Origin: Sphingomonadaceae bacterium | GTDB taxonomy: Bacteria > Pseudomonadota > Alphaproteobacteria > Sphingomonadales > Sphingomonadaceae | Length of the DNA stretch: 44,807 nucleotides | Direction: 5' to 3' | Assembly (NCBI GenBank): GCA_947463325.1 | Contig: CANHQT010000018.1 | Location: 1 to 44,807 of the forward strand | Part shown: piece after piece, positions 9,199 to 17,139 of the stretch | How positions within the stretch are numbered: the first letter of the stretch is position 1 | How the letters are laid out: every line of letters starts with the position of its first letter | Program-made: the position numbers and the translations under genes | The notes under the pieces: generated by a model | What the model saw: only the letters and a program-made list of their open reading frames with translations | Told to the model about the DNA's origin: nothing | Databases searched by the model: none

Positions 9199-10386
9199 AT
9201 GATCAGCCAACCGACCTTTGTTGCGATTATCGTTGCTGGCGGGCGTGGATTGCGTGCGGGCCTTCCTATCCCAAAGCAATTCGCGACACTGGGCAATCGG
9301 GCCGTGCTCCGTTGGAGTGTGGACGCTTTTGCCACGCATCCGGCATGCGAGCGGATCATTGTCGTGGCTCCTGATGAAGATGCCGGCTTTGCGCTCGCCG
9401 AACAGATTTGTGCCGGATCCGGAGCGCTTGTCATTCGCGGCGGTATTGAGCGTATTGATTCGGTGAAGGCAGGCATGGCCGCAGCCGGCGACGCAACGGT
9501 CATCCTGATCCATGATGCAGCCAGACCGGGTCTTGAAGGTTGCCAGATCGACCATTTGCTGGCGGCCTTTAGGGATCCGGACATCGCCGGCGTGGTGCCT
9601 GTCCTGCCAGTTGCAGATACGCTGGCGCGCATCGAAGGTGGGTATGTCTCGGGTGATATCGATCGCAGCGGTGCCGTGAGGGTCCAAACGCCGCAGGCCT
9701 TCCGGCATGCCGCCCTGCTGGCCGCCCATGCAAGTTGGAATGGCCCGGCGACTGATGATGCCTCTATGGTGCGGGCTAATGGCGGCATTATCGCCATAGT
9801 TGAAGGTCACCGGCGACTTAACAAGATCACGAAGGAAGGCGATCTGGAGGCTATGCAATCCATTCTGGCTGGCGGACTCCCCCAGTGGCGGACCGCCATT
9901 GGCAATGGCTATGACGTCCATCGGCTGATCCCTGGTGAAGGGTTGTGGCTCGGGGGCCATTTCATAAACCATGACCGTCGGCTGGAAGGGCATAGTGATG
10001 CTGACGTATTGCTTCACGCCATCACCGACGCGGTACTTGGCGCAATAGGTGCTGGCGATATTGGCCAGCATTTCCCCCCGAGCGATGAGCGCTGGCGGGG
10101 GGCTTCCTCCGATGCGTTTCTGGCGCATGCTTGCACCCTGGCGAGCAAACGAGGTGCGGTGATTGATCATGTCGACACCACCGTGATTTGTGAGGCCCCG
10201 AAGATCGGGCCCCATCGCGAGATGATCCGCGCGCGTATCGCCGCGATCATGGGGGTCGCTATCGATCAGGTATCGGTGAAGGCGACGACAACCGAAAAGC
10301 TCGGCTTTACCGGCAGGGGAGAGGGCATCGCGGCCATGGCCAGTGTTTCACTGATGCTTCCCCGCCACCGCGCGCAAGGAGACTGA
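9199..10386 (+). CDS. ispDF: Bifunctional IspD/IspF isoprenoid enzyme
   Basis: Fusion of two enzymes of the methylerythritol-phosphate isoprenoid pathway: 2-C-methyl-D-erythritol 4-phosphate cytidylyltransferase (IspD, about residues 1-225) and 2-C-methyl-D-erythritol 2,4-cyclodiphosphate synthase (IspF, about 230-390). IspD shows IIVAGGRGLR, the PKQF motif and HDAARP. IspF starts at RTAIGNGYDVHRL, with metal-ligand region GYDVHRL, GHSDADVLLHAITDA, DIGQHFPP and KATTTEKLGFTGRGEGI. The frame is open back to 9067; I chose the ATG at 9199 (MISQPTFVAII) because the family begins just before the nucleotide-binding loop. The fusion is common in alphaproteobacteria. cinA follows after one base. Confidence 0.95.
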   Translation: MISQPTFVAIIVAGGRGLRAGLPIPKQFATLGNRAVLRWSVDAFATHPACERIIVVAPDEDAGFALAEQICAGSGALVIRGGIERIDSVKAGMAAAGDATVILIHDAARPGLEGCQIDHLLAAFRDPDIAGVVPVLPVADTLARIEGGYVSGDIDRSGAVRVQTPQAFRHAALLAAHASWNGPATDDASMVRANGGIIAIVEGHRRLNKITKEGDLEAMQSILAGGLPQWRTAIGNGYDVHRLIPGEGLWLGGHFINHDRRLEGHSDADVLLHAITDAVLGAIGAGDIGQHFPPSDERWRGASSDAFLAHACTLASKRGAVIDHVDTTVICEAPKIGPHREMIRARIAAIMGVAIDQVSVKATTTEKLGFTGRGEGIAAMASVSLMLPRHRAQGD

Positions 10387-10387
10387 C

Positions 10388-10930
10388 TTGTCCGGTACCA
10401 TTCTCGCCGATGAAGATGGCGCTTTGCACTTGCTTGCGGAACGCGTTGTTAACGCAAACCGTGAGGCCGGGCGCATGGTTGCTTTGGCAGAAAGTTGCAC
10501 TGGCGGACTCGTCTGTGCTGCAATTACCGATATTGCAGGCAGCTCAGATGTGTTGAGCGCAGGGTTCGTCACCTATTCCAATGCGTCAAAAGTGGCGCTG
10601 CTCGGCGTTGCCGAAGATATTCTGGCGACGTTTGGGGCCGTCTCTCCCGCTTGTGCTTGGGCCATGGCCCAAGGTGCGCTCAAATATGCCGGCGCAGACG
10701 TCGCCGTCGCCATAACCGGCATCGCCGGTCCCGGTGGCGGGAGCGAGGAAAAGCCTCTCGGAATGGTGGTGTTTTCCCGCAAATTGCGGGGGCAGAGCGA
10801 TGAAGATGCTTATACCGTGATCCGCCATTTTGATCCGGCCCTCGGTCGAGTTGGGATCAGGCGTCAGGCCGCACTGTTCGCGCTGGAATTGCTGTTGCCC
10901 GAATCCGACTGCCTTAAAGGCTGCGGGTAA
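10388..10930 (+). CDS. CinA-family nicotinamide-nucleotide amidohydrolase (PncC)
   Basis: Stand-alone CinA C-terminal domain, 180 aa. PncC enzymes deamidate NMN to nicotinate mononucleotide in pyridine-nucleotide recycling. The signatures are the ALAESCTGGL loop, the VTYSN segment and AVAITGIAGPGGG. The N-terminal CinA (MoaB-like) domain is absent, as in many proteobacterial PncC proteins. The start is TTG, one base after the ispDF stop, so the two genes are co-transcribed. Its last 67 bases overlap the 3' end of the convergent coq10-like gene; the final dozen residues lie past the recognisable domain. Confidence 0.88.
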   Translation: MSGTILADEDGALHLLAERVVNANREAGRMVALAESCTGGLVCAAITDIAGSSDVLSAGFVTYSNASKVALLGVAEDILATFGAVSPACAWAMAQGALKYAGADVAVAITGIAGPGGGSEEKPLGMVVFSRKLRGQSDEDAYTVIRHFDPALGRVGIRRQAALFALELLLPESDCLKGCG

Positions 10931-11352
10931 AGGTCGGCGGCCCGCTCCTCGAAAGCCTGCGTCATTTTCCGCAAGGCGCGGTCAAACACCTGCCCTGCCA
11001 AACGCTCGAACAGACTGTTGCGGAACGCAAAGTCGACCTTGAATTCGACGATACTGCCGCCATGCGAAGTCGGCTCGAAATGCCATTCGTTGGACAGGTG
11101 CTTCAATGGCCCATCCAGATAGTCGACATGAATGTGCCCTGGGCGGCGCTTGTTGACGCGCGAGGTGAACCGCTCGCGCAGTCCCTTGAACCCGACAATA
11201 AGGTCGGCAACCATTTCATGGTCACTGTCGGAACGGACCCGTACCCCGGCCACCCAAGGCAGAAATTCGCCGTAGCGTGCGACATCCGCAACCAGATCGA
11301 ACATCTGTTCCGGCGAGTAGGGAAGTTCGCGCCGCTCGTGGTGACTGGGCAC
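10864..11352 (-). CDS. Coq10/RatA-type START-domain ubiquinone-binding protein
   Basis: 162 aa protein of the polyketide cyclase/START family that includes mitochondrial Coq10, a coenzyme Q-binding chaperone, and E. coli RatA. Visible signatures are PYSPEQMFDLVADVARYGEFLPWV near the start, then the helix-grip core with FVD-like FKVDFAFRNSLFE and an amphipathic C-terminal helix. The last 15 residues are Ser/Asn-rich and come from the stretch that overlaps cinA. It follows lipA after 7 bases in the same direction, and the lipA-coq10 pairing is common in alphaproteobacteria. A role in ubiquinone handling is more likely here than the toxin role proposed for RatA. Confidence 0.88.
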   Translation of the reverse strand: MPSHHERRELPYSPEQMFDLVADVARYGEFLPWVAGVRVRSDSDHEMVADLIVGFKGLRERFTSRVNKRRPGHIHVDYLDGPLKHLSNEWHFEPTSHGGSIVEFKVDFAFRNSLFERLAGQVFDRALRKMTQAFEERAADLYPQPLRQSDSGNSNSSANSAA

Positions 11353-11359
11353 GCGGGGG

Positions 11360-12271
11360 TCAGGCTTTCGCTAGCTGCGCTTCGCGCGTTGCGCGCATTG
11401 CGGCGAAATCATCGCCTGCATGGTAGCTCGAACGCGTGAGAGGAGACGCCGCAACCTGGAGGAAGCCTTTTGCTCGCGCGATTTGGCCATAGGCATCGAA
11501 CGCCTGCGGCGTCACGAAATCGACGACCTTCGAATGACGGGGCGTCGGTTGGAGATACTGGCCCATCGTTAGAAAATCGATCTCGGCCGAACGCATGTCA
11601 TCCATCACCTGATGGACCTCCATCCGCTCTTCCCCGAGGCCCAGCATGATGCCCGACTTTGTGAAGATGGTGGGGTCAAGGCGCTTCACCTTCTCGAGCA
11701 GGCGCAATGAGGCATAGTAGCGCGCGCCTGGGCGGATGGTTGGGTAAAGCCTCGGGACGGTTTCCAGATTGTGGTTATAGACGTCTGGCCGCGCCGCAAC
11801 GATCGCTTCCAGAGCGCTGTCGGGCTTATTGCGGAAATCCGGTGTCAAAATCTCGATCGTGGTTTCCGGTACGCGACGACGCAGCGCTTCGATCACCTTC
11901 ACGAACTGGCCCGCGCCGCCATCAGGCAGATCGTCCCGATCAACAGAGGTAATGACGATATGCTCCAACCGCATTGTTTCGGCGACAGTTGCCACATGCT
12001 CTGGCTCAAGCGGATCGACCGCGCGGGGCATGCCAGTCTTGACGTTGCAGAAGGCACAGGCCCGGGTGCAGGTGTCGCCAAGAATCATTACGGTGGCGTG
12101 CTTCTTCGTCCAGCACTCCCCGATATTCGGGCACGCTGCTTCCTCACACACCGTGTTAAGATTGAGTTCGCGCATCAGCTTGCGCGTTTCGGCAAAACCC
12201 GGGCTGGTGGGTGCCTTGACCCTGATCCAGTCAGGCTTGCGACGGCGTTCAGTGGCGATAGGCGCGTTCAT
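11360..12271 (-). CDS. lipA: Lipoyl synthase LipA
   Basis: Radical-SAM enzyme that inserts two sulfur atoms into octanoyl chains to make lipoyl cofactors for pyruvate and 2-oxoglutarate dehydrogenases. The 303 aa chain carries both iron-sulfur clusters: the auxiliary cluster Cys42, Cys47, Cys53 ([12 protein letters not shown]) and the radical-SAM cluster Cys68, Cys72, Cys75 (CTRACAFC). The C-terminal RSSYHAGD segment is also typical. Length is normal. The start at 12271 (MNAPIATE) is the only plausible one; a GGAG lies a little far upstream. It is divergent from sbtA. Confidence 0.96.
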   Translation of the reverse strand: MNAPIATERRRKPDWIRVKAPTSPGFAETRKLMRELNLNTVCEEAACPNIGECWTKKHATVMILGDTCTRACAFCNVKTGMPRAVDPLEPEHVATVAETMRLEHIVITSVDRDDLPDGGAGQFVKVIEALRRRVPETTIEILTPDFRNKPDSALEAIVAARPDVYNHNLETVPRLYPTIRPGARYYASLRLLEKVKRLDPTIFTKSGIMLGLGEERMEVHQVMDDMRSAEIDFLTMGQYLQPTPRHSKVVDFVTPQAFDAYGQIARAKGFLQVAASPLTRSSYHAGDDFAAMRATREAQLAKA

Positions 12272-12299
12272 GCGGCGCAGATAGCGCTCCGCCCTGCCC

Positions 12300-12327
12300 T
12301 TGCCAATGCCCCGCCCGATGCTATGCG
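12300..12327 (+). promoter_or_regulatory. probable promoter of the bicarbonate cassette
   Basis: TTGCCA (12300-12305), a 16 base spacer, then TATGCG (12322-12327). The -35 matches TTGACA at five of six positions. Transcription would begin near 12334, leaving a 24 base leader that contains an AAGGGGGG ribosome-binding site before the ATG at 12358. The positioning between the divergent lipA and sbtA genes fits well. Confidence 0.42.
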
Positions 12328-12357
12328 AAGCGCATTCGGTTTACCAAGGGGGGCAGC

Positions 12358-13320
12358 ATGATTGTCGAGACACTAACCTCGCCAGTCATTCTCTTTTTTG
12401 TGCTCGGCTTCATCGCCGCGCTCATCAAGTCGGACCTCTCTATCCCCGAAGCCTTCGCCAAGGCGATGTCTATTTATTTGATGGCGGCGATTGGTCTCAA
12501 AGGCGGGATCGAAGTTGCGGATTCAGGCTTCACGCCTGATCTGGCCGCTGCGGCCATAGCTGGCCTGGTATTGAGTTTCGCCCTGCCCTTCTTGGCGTTC
12601 GCATTGCTGAAGTCCTTCGGCAGACTGGGTCAGGTGGATGCCGGTGCTGTTGCCGCACATTACGGATCAGTCAGTGTCGTCACGTTCGTTACGGCGAAGG
12701 AGATACTCACCGCCAGTGGTCTTGAACCGCAGGGCTATATGGTGGCGGTCCTCGCGCTGATGGAAACGCCAGCCATTATTTCCGGTTTGCTGCTGGCGCG
12801 CTGGGGCATGACGCAAACGGACCGCAACGGCGATGGCGGCGGTGGCTTGTGGCATGAGGTGCTGGCGAACGCATCGGTGGTGTTGCTGGTTGGTAGCTTC
12901 ATCATCGGAATGATCGCCGGCAAGGAAGGGTTCGAAGCGGTGCGCCCCCTGTTCGATACCGGCTTCCGCGGGGTATTGTGCCTATTCTTGCTCGACATGG
13001 GGTTGATCGCCGCACGCCGCCTGACCCAATCCCGCAAGCTTACTGTTCGGCTTGCCATCCTCGCTGTGGCATTGCCAATCATCAATGGAACGATAGGCAC
13101 CGTCACAGGCAGCCTCATTGGTCTGGACGTGGCATCAGCAGCGGCACTTGGCGTGCTAACCGCAAGCGCAAGCTATATTGCGGTACCGGCTGCTATGCGC
13201 CTGGCATTGCCGGAAGCGGACCCAGGCATTTATCTTTCCATGTCACTCGGGATCAGTTTCCCGTTCAATATCATTTTTGGCATATCGATCTTCGCCGCGC
13301 TCGCCCGCGCATTGGGATAA
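12358..13320 (+). CDS. sbtA: SbtA-family sodium-dependent bicarbonate transporter
   Basis: Integral membrane protein of the SbtA/DUF897 family; cyanobacterial SbtA is a high-affinity Na+/HCO3- symporter. The 320 aa chain is almost entirely hydrophobic, with about ten membrane segments in two inverted halves. Hallmarks are AHYGSVSVVTF in the first half (about 101-110) and ASYIAVPAAMRLALPEA in the second; a short Gly/Asp-rich cytosolic loop (NGDGGGG) separates the halves. It heads a cassette with a PII-like gene 6 bases downstream and a carbonic anhydrase overlapping that, matching the cyanobacterial sbtA-sbtB idea. A strong purine-rich AAGGGGGG lies before the ATG. Substrate specificity is inferred from the family. 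Confidence 0.88.
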   Translation: MIVETLTSPVILFFVLGFIAALIKSDLSIPEAFAKAMSIYLMAAIGLKGGIEVADSGFTPDLAAAAIAGLVLSFALPFLAFALLKSFGRLGQVDAGAVAAHYGSVSVVTFVTAKEILTASGLEPQGYMVAVLALMETPAIISGLLLARWGMTQTDRNGDGGGGLWHEVLANASVVLLVGSFIIGMIAGKEGFEAVRPLFDTGFRGVLCLFLLDMGLIAARRLTQSRKLTVRLAILAVALPIINGTIGTVTGSLIGLDVASAAALGVLTASASYIAVPAAMRLALPEADPGIYLSMSLGISFPFNIIFGISIFAALARALG

Positions 13321-13326
13321 AGCCTC

Positions 13327-13638
13327 ATGGTTTCCACCGTTTCTGCCAAGCGCATTGAAATCCTCTGCGATACGCCGCTGGTGCCCCGCATTGTCGGCAT
13401 CCTCCGCGCCAGCGGTATCAAGGGCTGGAGCGTGCTGCATGTAGAGTCCGGTGGCGGACGCGATGGTGAATGGCGGCAGGATGAATTCACAGGAGCCGCT
13501 GCCAAGACGATCGTCCTCGCCATTGCCAAAGCGGATACAGCGGCGGCATTCACCGATGCGTTGGCACCAATGCTCGACAGCTACGGGTTGCTGCTGATTG
13601 TTGGTGATGTTCAGGTCGTCCGCGCGGATCGGTTCTAG
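13327..13638 (+). CDS. PII-like regulator of the SbtB/CPII type
   Basis: 103 aa ferredoxin-like PII-family protein. Cyanobacterial SbtB and the carboxysome-associated CPII bind adenine nucleotides and bicarbonate and control the transporter encoded beside them. Here the first strand (KRIEILCDTPLVPRIVGILRASGIKGWSVLHV) is followed by a glycine-rich T-loop (SGGGRDGEWRQDEFTGAAAK, about 41-60) and the last strand LIVGDVQVVRADRF. The Tyr51 uridylylation site of classical GlnB and the CGPxGC redox loop of some SbtB proteins are not visible. It begins 6 bases after sbtA and its TAG stop shares a base with the GTG of the carbonic anhydrase. It most likely gates SbtA; the effector is unknown. Confidence 0.82.
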   Translation: MVSTVSAKRIEILCDTPLVPRIVGILRASGIKGWSVLHVESGGGRDGEWRQDEFTGAAAKTIVLAIAKADTAAAFTDALAPMLDSYGLLLIVGDVQVVRADRF

Positions 13639-14264
13639 TGCCCGAATTTGCCGCCTTGGTAGACGGTTATCGGCGCTTCCGTTCAGACTCCTACATAGCG
13701 CAGAAGGCCCGGTTCGACGCTCTGTCGAGTGAAGGGCAAGCGCCTCCGGTTATGATTATCAGCTGCTGTGATAGCCGCGTTGATCCGGCGACTGTCTTCG
13801 ACACAGTGCCCGGACAGGTATTTGCGTTGCGCAACGTTGCCAATCTGGTCCCGCCGTACGAACCGGGCGGTGGCCTGCATGGCGCCTCAGCTGCGATTGA
13901 GTTTGGGGTGGTCGGCCTCGGCGTGCGGCATATTGTCGTGCTTGGTCATGGCCAGTGCGGCGGCATCAAGGCGGCACTTGAAGGCGGGGATCTCGGGGCA
14001 CCCGGACGCAGCTTTATTGACGACTGGATGGGCATAGTCAGCGAGGCGCGAGACGCGGTGTTAGAACATCAGCATGATGATCCTCAGCTTGCTCTCGAAC
14101 AGGAAGCCATCAAGGTCAGTCTCTCTAACCTGAGGACGTTCCCGTTTATTGCTGAAAGCGAAACATCCGGAAGCTTGAAGCTCCATGGCGCATGGTTCGC
14201 CATCTCTTCCGGCGCACTCCATGTTCTTGATGAGGAGGCCGGCCGTTTCGGGCCGGTTGCCTAA
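13638..14264 (+). CDS. Beta-class carbonic anhydrase
   Basis: Interconverts CO2 and bicarbonate. The 208 aa chain has the complete beta-class zinc site: Cys43, Asp45 and Arg47 in the CCDSR motif, and His104/Cys107 in the GHGQCGG motif. ALRNVANLVPPY and HGASAAIEFG are also family hallmarks. There is no signal peptide, so it acts in the cytoplasm. The GTG start overlaps the PII-like stop by one base, implying translational coupling. Placing the enzyme behind a bicarbonate importer suggests that imported bicarbonate is balanced against CO2 for carboxylases. Confidence 0.95.
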   Translation: MPEFAALVDGYRRFRSDSYIAQKARFDALSSEGQAPPVMIISCCDSRVDPATVFDTVPGQVFALRNVANLVPPYEPGGGLHGASAAIEFGVVGLGVRHIVVLGHGQCGGIKAALEGGDLGAPGRSFIDDWMGIVSEARDAVLEHQHDDPQLALEQEAIKVSLSNLRTFPFIAESETSGSLKLHGAWFAISSGALHVLDEEAGRFGPVA

Positions 14265-14268
14265 GTTG

Positions 14269-14862
14269 ATGGATAGTGATCAGCAGGCGGCGCTGGAACA
14301 GGCATGGGCGTTACTGGCCGACGGTGCCGCAAAGCGCAGACATGCCATGCACACGCCGGTCCTTGCGGGTGTGACAGCAGAAGGGCTGCCGGACCAGCGG
14401 ATCATGGTGTTACGTGAAGCTGCCGCCGATCTGGCGCTGCTGCGACTGCATACCGATGCTCGCTCGCCGAAGGTGACGCAGCTGGATCGGCGTCCGGTTC
14501 ACGTCCTGGCTTATGATGCCGGTGCCGCGATCCAGTTGCGGATCGAAGGCAAGGGGCGGATCGAGAGAGCCGGGCGGCGGGTGGAGGCCATTTGGGCGGA
14601 AGCGACTTGTTTTGCACGACGCTGCTATCTGGCGGAAGCGGCGCCGGGAACTGTTCGGGTGACGCCGGGTTCAGGTCTGCCGCCCGAAGTTGAGGGGCAC
14701 CAGCCGAACGAGGAACAACTTGTCCCCGCGCGCGCGAACTTTGCTATCCTGTTGGTAGAAGTCAGCGCGATAGACTGGCTGCACCTCGCCAACATCGGCC
14801 ACCGCCGGTGCCGGTTCGAACGGAACGGCACCGATTGGTCTGCCAGCTGGCTCCAGCCCTGA
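14269..14862 (+). CDS. FMN-binding split-barrel protein (pyridoxamine phosphate oxidase-like)
   Basis: 197 aa protein resembling the pyridoxamine 5'-phosphate oxidase-like FMN-binding split barrel. Seen: HTPVLAGVTAEGLPDQRIMVLREA near residues 25-50, then LLRLHTDARSPKVTQL, a conserved feature of this fold, and a long central strand region. It is not a canonical PdxH: the C-terminal substrate motif (RLHDR-like) is missing, so true pyridoxine oxidase activity is doubtful. The frame is open to 14185, but the ATG at 14269, four bases after the carbonic anhydrase stop, avoids overlap. It is the last gene of the bicarbonate cassette and ends 7 bases before the convergent ettA stop. Function unknown. 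Confidence 0.75.
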   Translation: MDSDQQAALEQAWALLADGAAKRRHAMHTPVLAGVTAEGLPDQRIMVLREAAADLALLRLHTDARSPKVTQLDRRPVHVLAYDAGAAIQLRIEGKGRIERAGRRVEAIWAEATCFARRCYLAEAAPGTVRVTPGSGLPPEVEGHQPNEEQLVPARANFAILLVEVSAIDWLHLANIGHRRCRFERNGTDWSASWLQP

Positions 14863-14869
14863 GCAGTCC

Positions 14870-16543
14870 TCAGCGGGTCAGGCGTTTGTAGGTCGACTTT
14901 GCGGGTTTGAGTGCATCCTCGCCCATCCTCCGCAACTTGTCTTCCTCATAAGATTCGAAATTGCCTTCGAACCATTCGACATGGCCGTCGCCTTCGAAAG
15001 CGAGGATGTGGGTCGCGAGGCGATCGAGGAAGAAGCGGTCGTGGCTGATGACGACCGCGCAACCGGCGAAGCTTTCCAGTGCCTCTTCGAGCGCAGCAAG
15101 GGTTTCGGTGTCGAGGTCGTTGGTGGGTTCGTCGAGCAGGAGGACGTTGCCGCCTTCCTTGAGCATCTTGGCCATATGTACGCGATTGCGTTCGCCTCCG
15201 GAGAGCAGGCCGACCTTTTTTTGCTGGTCGCCGCCCTTGAAGTTGAACGCGCCGACATAGGCGCGCGTCTGCATCTCGTGCTTGCCGATGGTCATCAGCT
15301 CATGCTTGCCCGAGATTTCTTCCCAAACATTATTGTTGGGATCGAGCGCGTCGCGGCTCTGGTCGACATAACCTAGTCGCACTGTCGGACCGATGTCGAT
15401 CGAGCCGCTATCCGGGGTTTCCTTGCCGGTGATCAGCTTAAACAGGGTTGTCTTGCCCGCGCCATTGGGGCCGATGACGCCAACGATGCCGCCCGGCGGT
15501 AGAGTGAACGACAGGTCGTTGAACAGCACCTTTTCGCCATATGCCTTGCTTAGATTGCGCGCCTCGATCACCTTTCCGCCGAGGCGTTCTGGGATCTGGA
15601 TCATAATCTGCGCCTTGCCCGGCGCTCGGCTTTCCTGTGCCGCGACCAGCTCATCAAACGCACGGATACGCGCCTTTGACTTGGCCTGACGCGCCTTGGG
15701 GCTCTGCCGGATCCACTCCAGCTCGTCCTTGATGGCCTTTTGACGCCCCTGATCCTCGCGCGCTTCCTGTTCGAGGCGCTTGGCTTTCTTCTCGAGGTAG
15801 GTCGAGTAGTTGCCTTCATAGGGATAGTAGCGGCCGCGATCGAGCTCGAGGATCCAGTTCACGACATTGTCGAGGAAATAGCGGTCGTGGGTGATCATCA
15901 GGACGTTGCCCGGATAATCGACCAAGTGTCGTTCCAGCCAGGCGACACTTTCGGCGTCGAGGTGGTTGGTTGGCTCATCGAGCAACAGGATGTCCGGTTT
16001 CTCGAGCAGCAGACGGGTGAGCGCGATACGCCGCTTTTCACCGCCAGAAAGGTCGGAGACCGGCCAGTCACCCGGCGGGCAGTTCAGCGCTTCCATCGCG
16101 ATTTCGAGTTGGTTGTCGAGCGTCCAGCCGTCGACCGCGTCGATCTTGTCCTGAAGCTCGGCCATTTCTGCGCCGAGCGCATCGAAATCGGCATCTTCCT
16201 CTGCCATTTCCATGCCGATCTGGTTGAACCGATCGACCATGTCGGCGACGGCGCGCACCCCATCCATGACGTTTTCTTTCACCGTCTTGTTGGGATCGAG
16301 CTCCGGCTCCTGCGCGAGATATCCGACACGAATCCCCTCACCCGGCCAGGCTTCGCCGGTGAAATCGGTATCCATCCCCGCCATAATCTTCATCAACGTC
16401 GATTTGCCGACGCCGTTGGGTCCGACGATGCCGATCTTCGCATCGGAATAGAATTGGAGGTTGATGTTGCTGAGCACCGGCTTCGGGGCACCGGGGAATG
16501 TTTTCGTCATCCCCTTCATTACGAAGCTGTACTGGGCGGCCAT
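14870..16543 (-). CDS. ettA: ABC-F translational throttle ATPase EttA
   Basis: Soluble ABC-F protein with two ATPase domains and no membrane part; E. coli EttA binds the ribosomal E site and adjusts early elongation to the ATP/ADP ratio. The 557 aa chain shows Walker A GPNGVGKST and GPNGAGKTT, signatures LSGGEKRR and LSGGERNR, Walker B LLLDEPTNHLD and LLLDEPTNDLD, and the charged linker between the domains (about residues 240-315, with KARQAKSKARI). The open frame extends to 16645, but the ATG at 16543 has GGAG 9 bases upstream and matches the family start MAAQYSF. It is monocistronic and convergent with the flavin-binding gene. Confidence 0.94.
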   Translation of the reverse strand: MAAQYSFVMKGMTKTFPGAPKPVLSNINLQFYSDAKIGIVGPNGVGKSTLMKIMAGMDTDFTGEAWPGEGIRVGYLAQEPELDPNKTVKENVMDGVRAVADMVDRFNQIGMEMAEEDADFDALGAEMAELQDKIDAVDGWTLDNQLEIAMEALNCPPGDWPVSDLSGGEKRRIALTRLLLEKPDILLLDEPTNHLDAESVAWLERHLVDYPGNVLMITHDRYFLDNVVNWILELDRGRYYPYEGNYSTYLEKKAKRLEQEAREDQGRQKAIKDELEWIRQSPKARQAKSKARIRAFDELVAAQESRAPGKAQIMIQIPERLGGKVIEARNLSKAYGEKVLFNDLSFTLPPGGIVGVIGPNGAGKTTLFKLITGKETPDSGSIDIGPTVRLGYVDQSRDALDPNNNVWEEISGKHELMTIGKHEMQTRAYVGAFNFKGGDQQKKVGLLSGGERNRVHMAKMLKEGGNVLLLDEPTNDLDTETLAALEEALESFAGCAVVISHDRFFLDRLATHILAFEGDGHVEWFEGNFESYEEDKLRRMGEDALKPAKSTYKRLTR

Positions 16544-16786
16544 GGGAAAGTCTCCGGTTCGCGGGATGCTCGCTGCACGTGTGGCGGGCTGAGGTCGGGC
16601 GCCGGTTAGCCGAGGGGGGAAGTCAGTGCAACGGGTGGCTATCAATCACCGCTGTTATCTGTTGGCTTAAGAATGGGCTCGCGCAGCCGATTTCAGGCGA
16701 CCGGCCGGAAATCTTCAGGGATCCGCAATCCTCAAAGCATGGGCGGACGGAACCACAAGAGTCTCCGCCCGCCCCGCCCTCTCGCG
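16544..16786. other. intergenic region without a gene
   Basis: 243 bases between the start of ettA and the end of the small tail-anchored protein gene. No convincing reading frame. On the reverse strand TTGCAC (16631-16626), 17 bases and TAACCG (16608-16603) could be a weak ettA promoter. At 16741-16772 an inverted repeat GGGCGGA/TCCGCCC could end the minus-strand operon upstream, but it has a 17-18 base loop and no T tract. Confidence 0.4.
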
Positions 16787-17128
16787 TCAAGGCGCCAAAG
16801 CTTGAGCTAATGTTGTGACAAGGAGGATCGCCGTGAGGATGGCCGCAGCCCCGAACCCGGACCCAGGCGATTTGCCCACCTCCCGCTCAAGCGCGATGAG
16901 CTGCGGTCCCAAGCCCCTGCTAACAAACATCCGGCGCATTGGTTTTACCCCGGTGCGACGGGCGAATTCGAAAAGCAGTTCTCGCTCGCGTGCTTGGATG
17001 TTGGGGAAGCGGGCAAGGAGCTTTCCTGCCTCTAGTTCACCGATGAGTCGTTCCGAACCGTTTGCACTTGGCGTAACGGCACTATTGCTGTCCCGCACGT
17101 CGAGGACGCGCGCCATCTTCATGGTCAT
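16787..17128 (-). CDS. small tail-anchored protein of unknown function (second of pair)
   Basis: 113 aa protein that I do not recognise. A soluble, charged N-terminal part is followed by one hydrophobic helix at about residues 92-111, so it looks C-terminally anchored in the inner membrane. Residues 37-57 (KLLARFPNIQARERELLFEF) closely resemble residues 32-52 of the gene just upstream: LL, aromatic, PNI, acidic-Arg, LL/F, Phe. The ATG at 17128 is preceded by a strong ribosome-binding site (GGAGG 6 bases away), supporting real translation. It starts 11 bases after its relative's stop, so the two form an operon and probably arose by duplication. Confidence 0.72.
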   Translation of the reverse strand: MTMKMARVLDVRDSNSAVTPSANGSERLIGELEAGKLLARFPNIQARERELLFEFARRTGVKPMRRMFVSRGLGPQLIALEREVGKSPGSGFGAAAILTAILLVTTLAQALAP

Positions 17129-17139
17129 GGCAACCTCCC

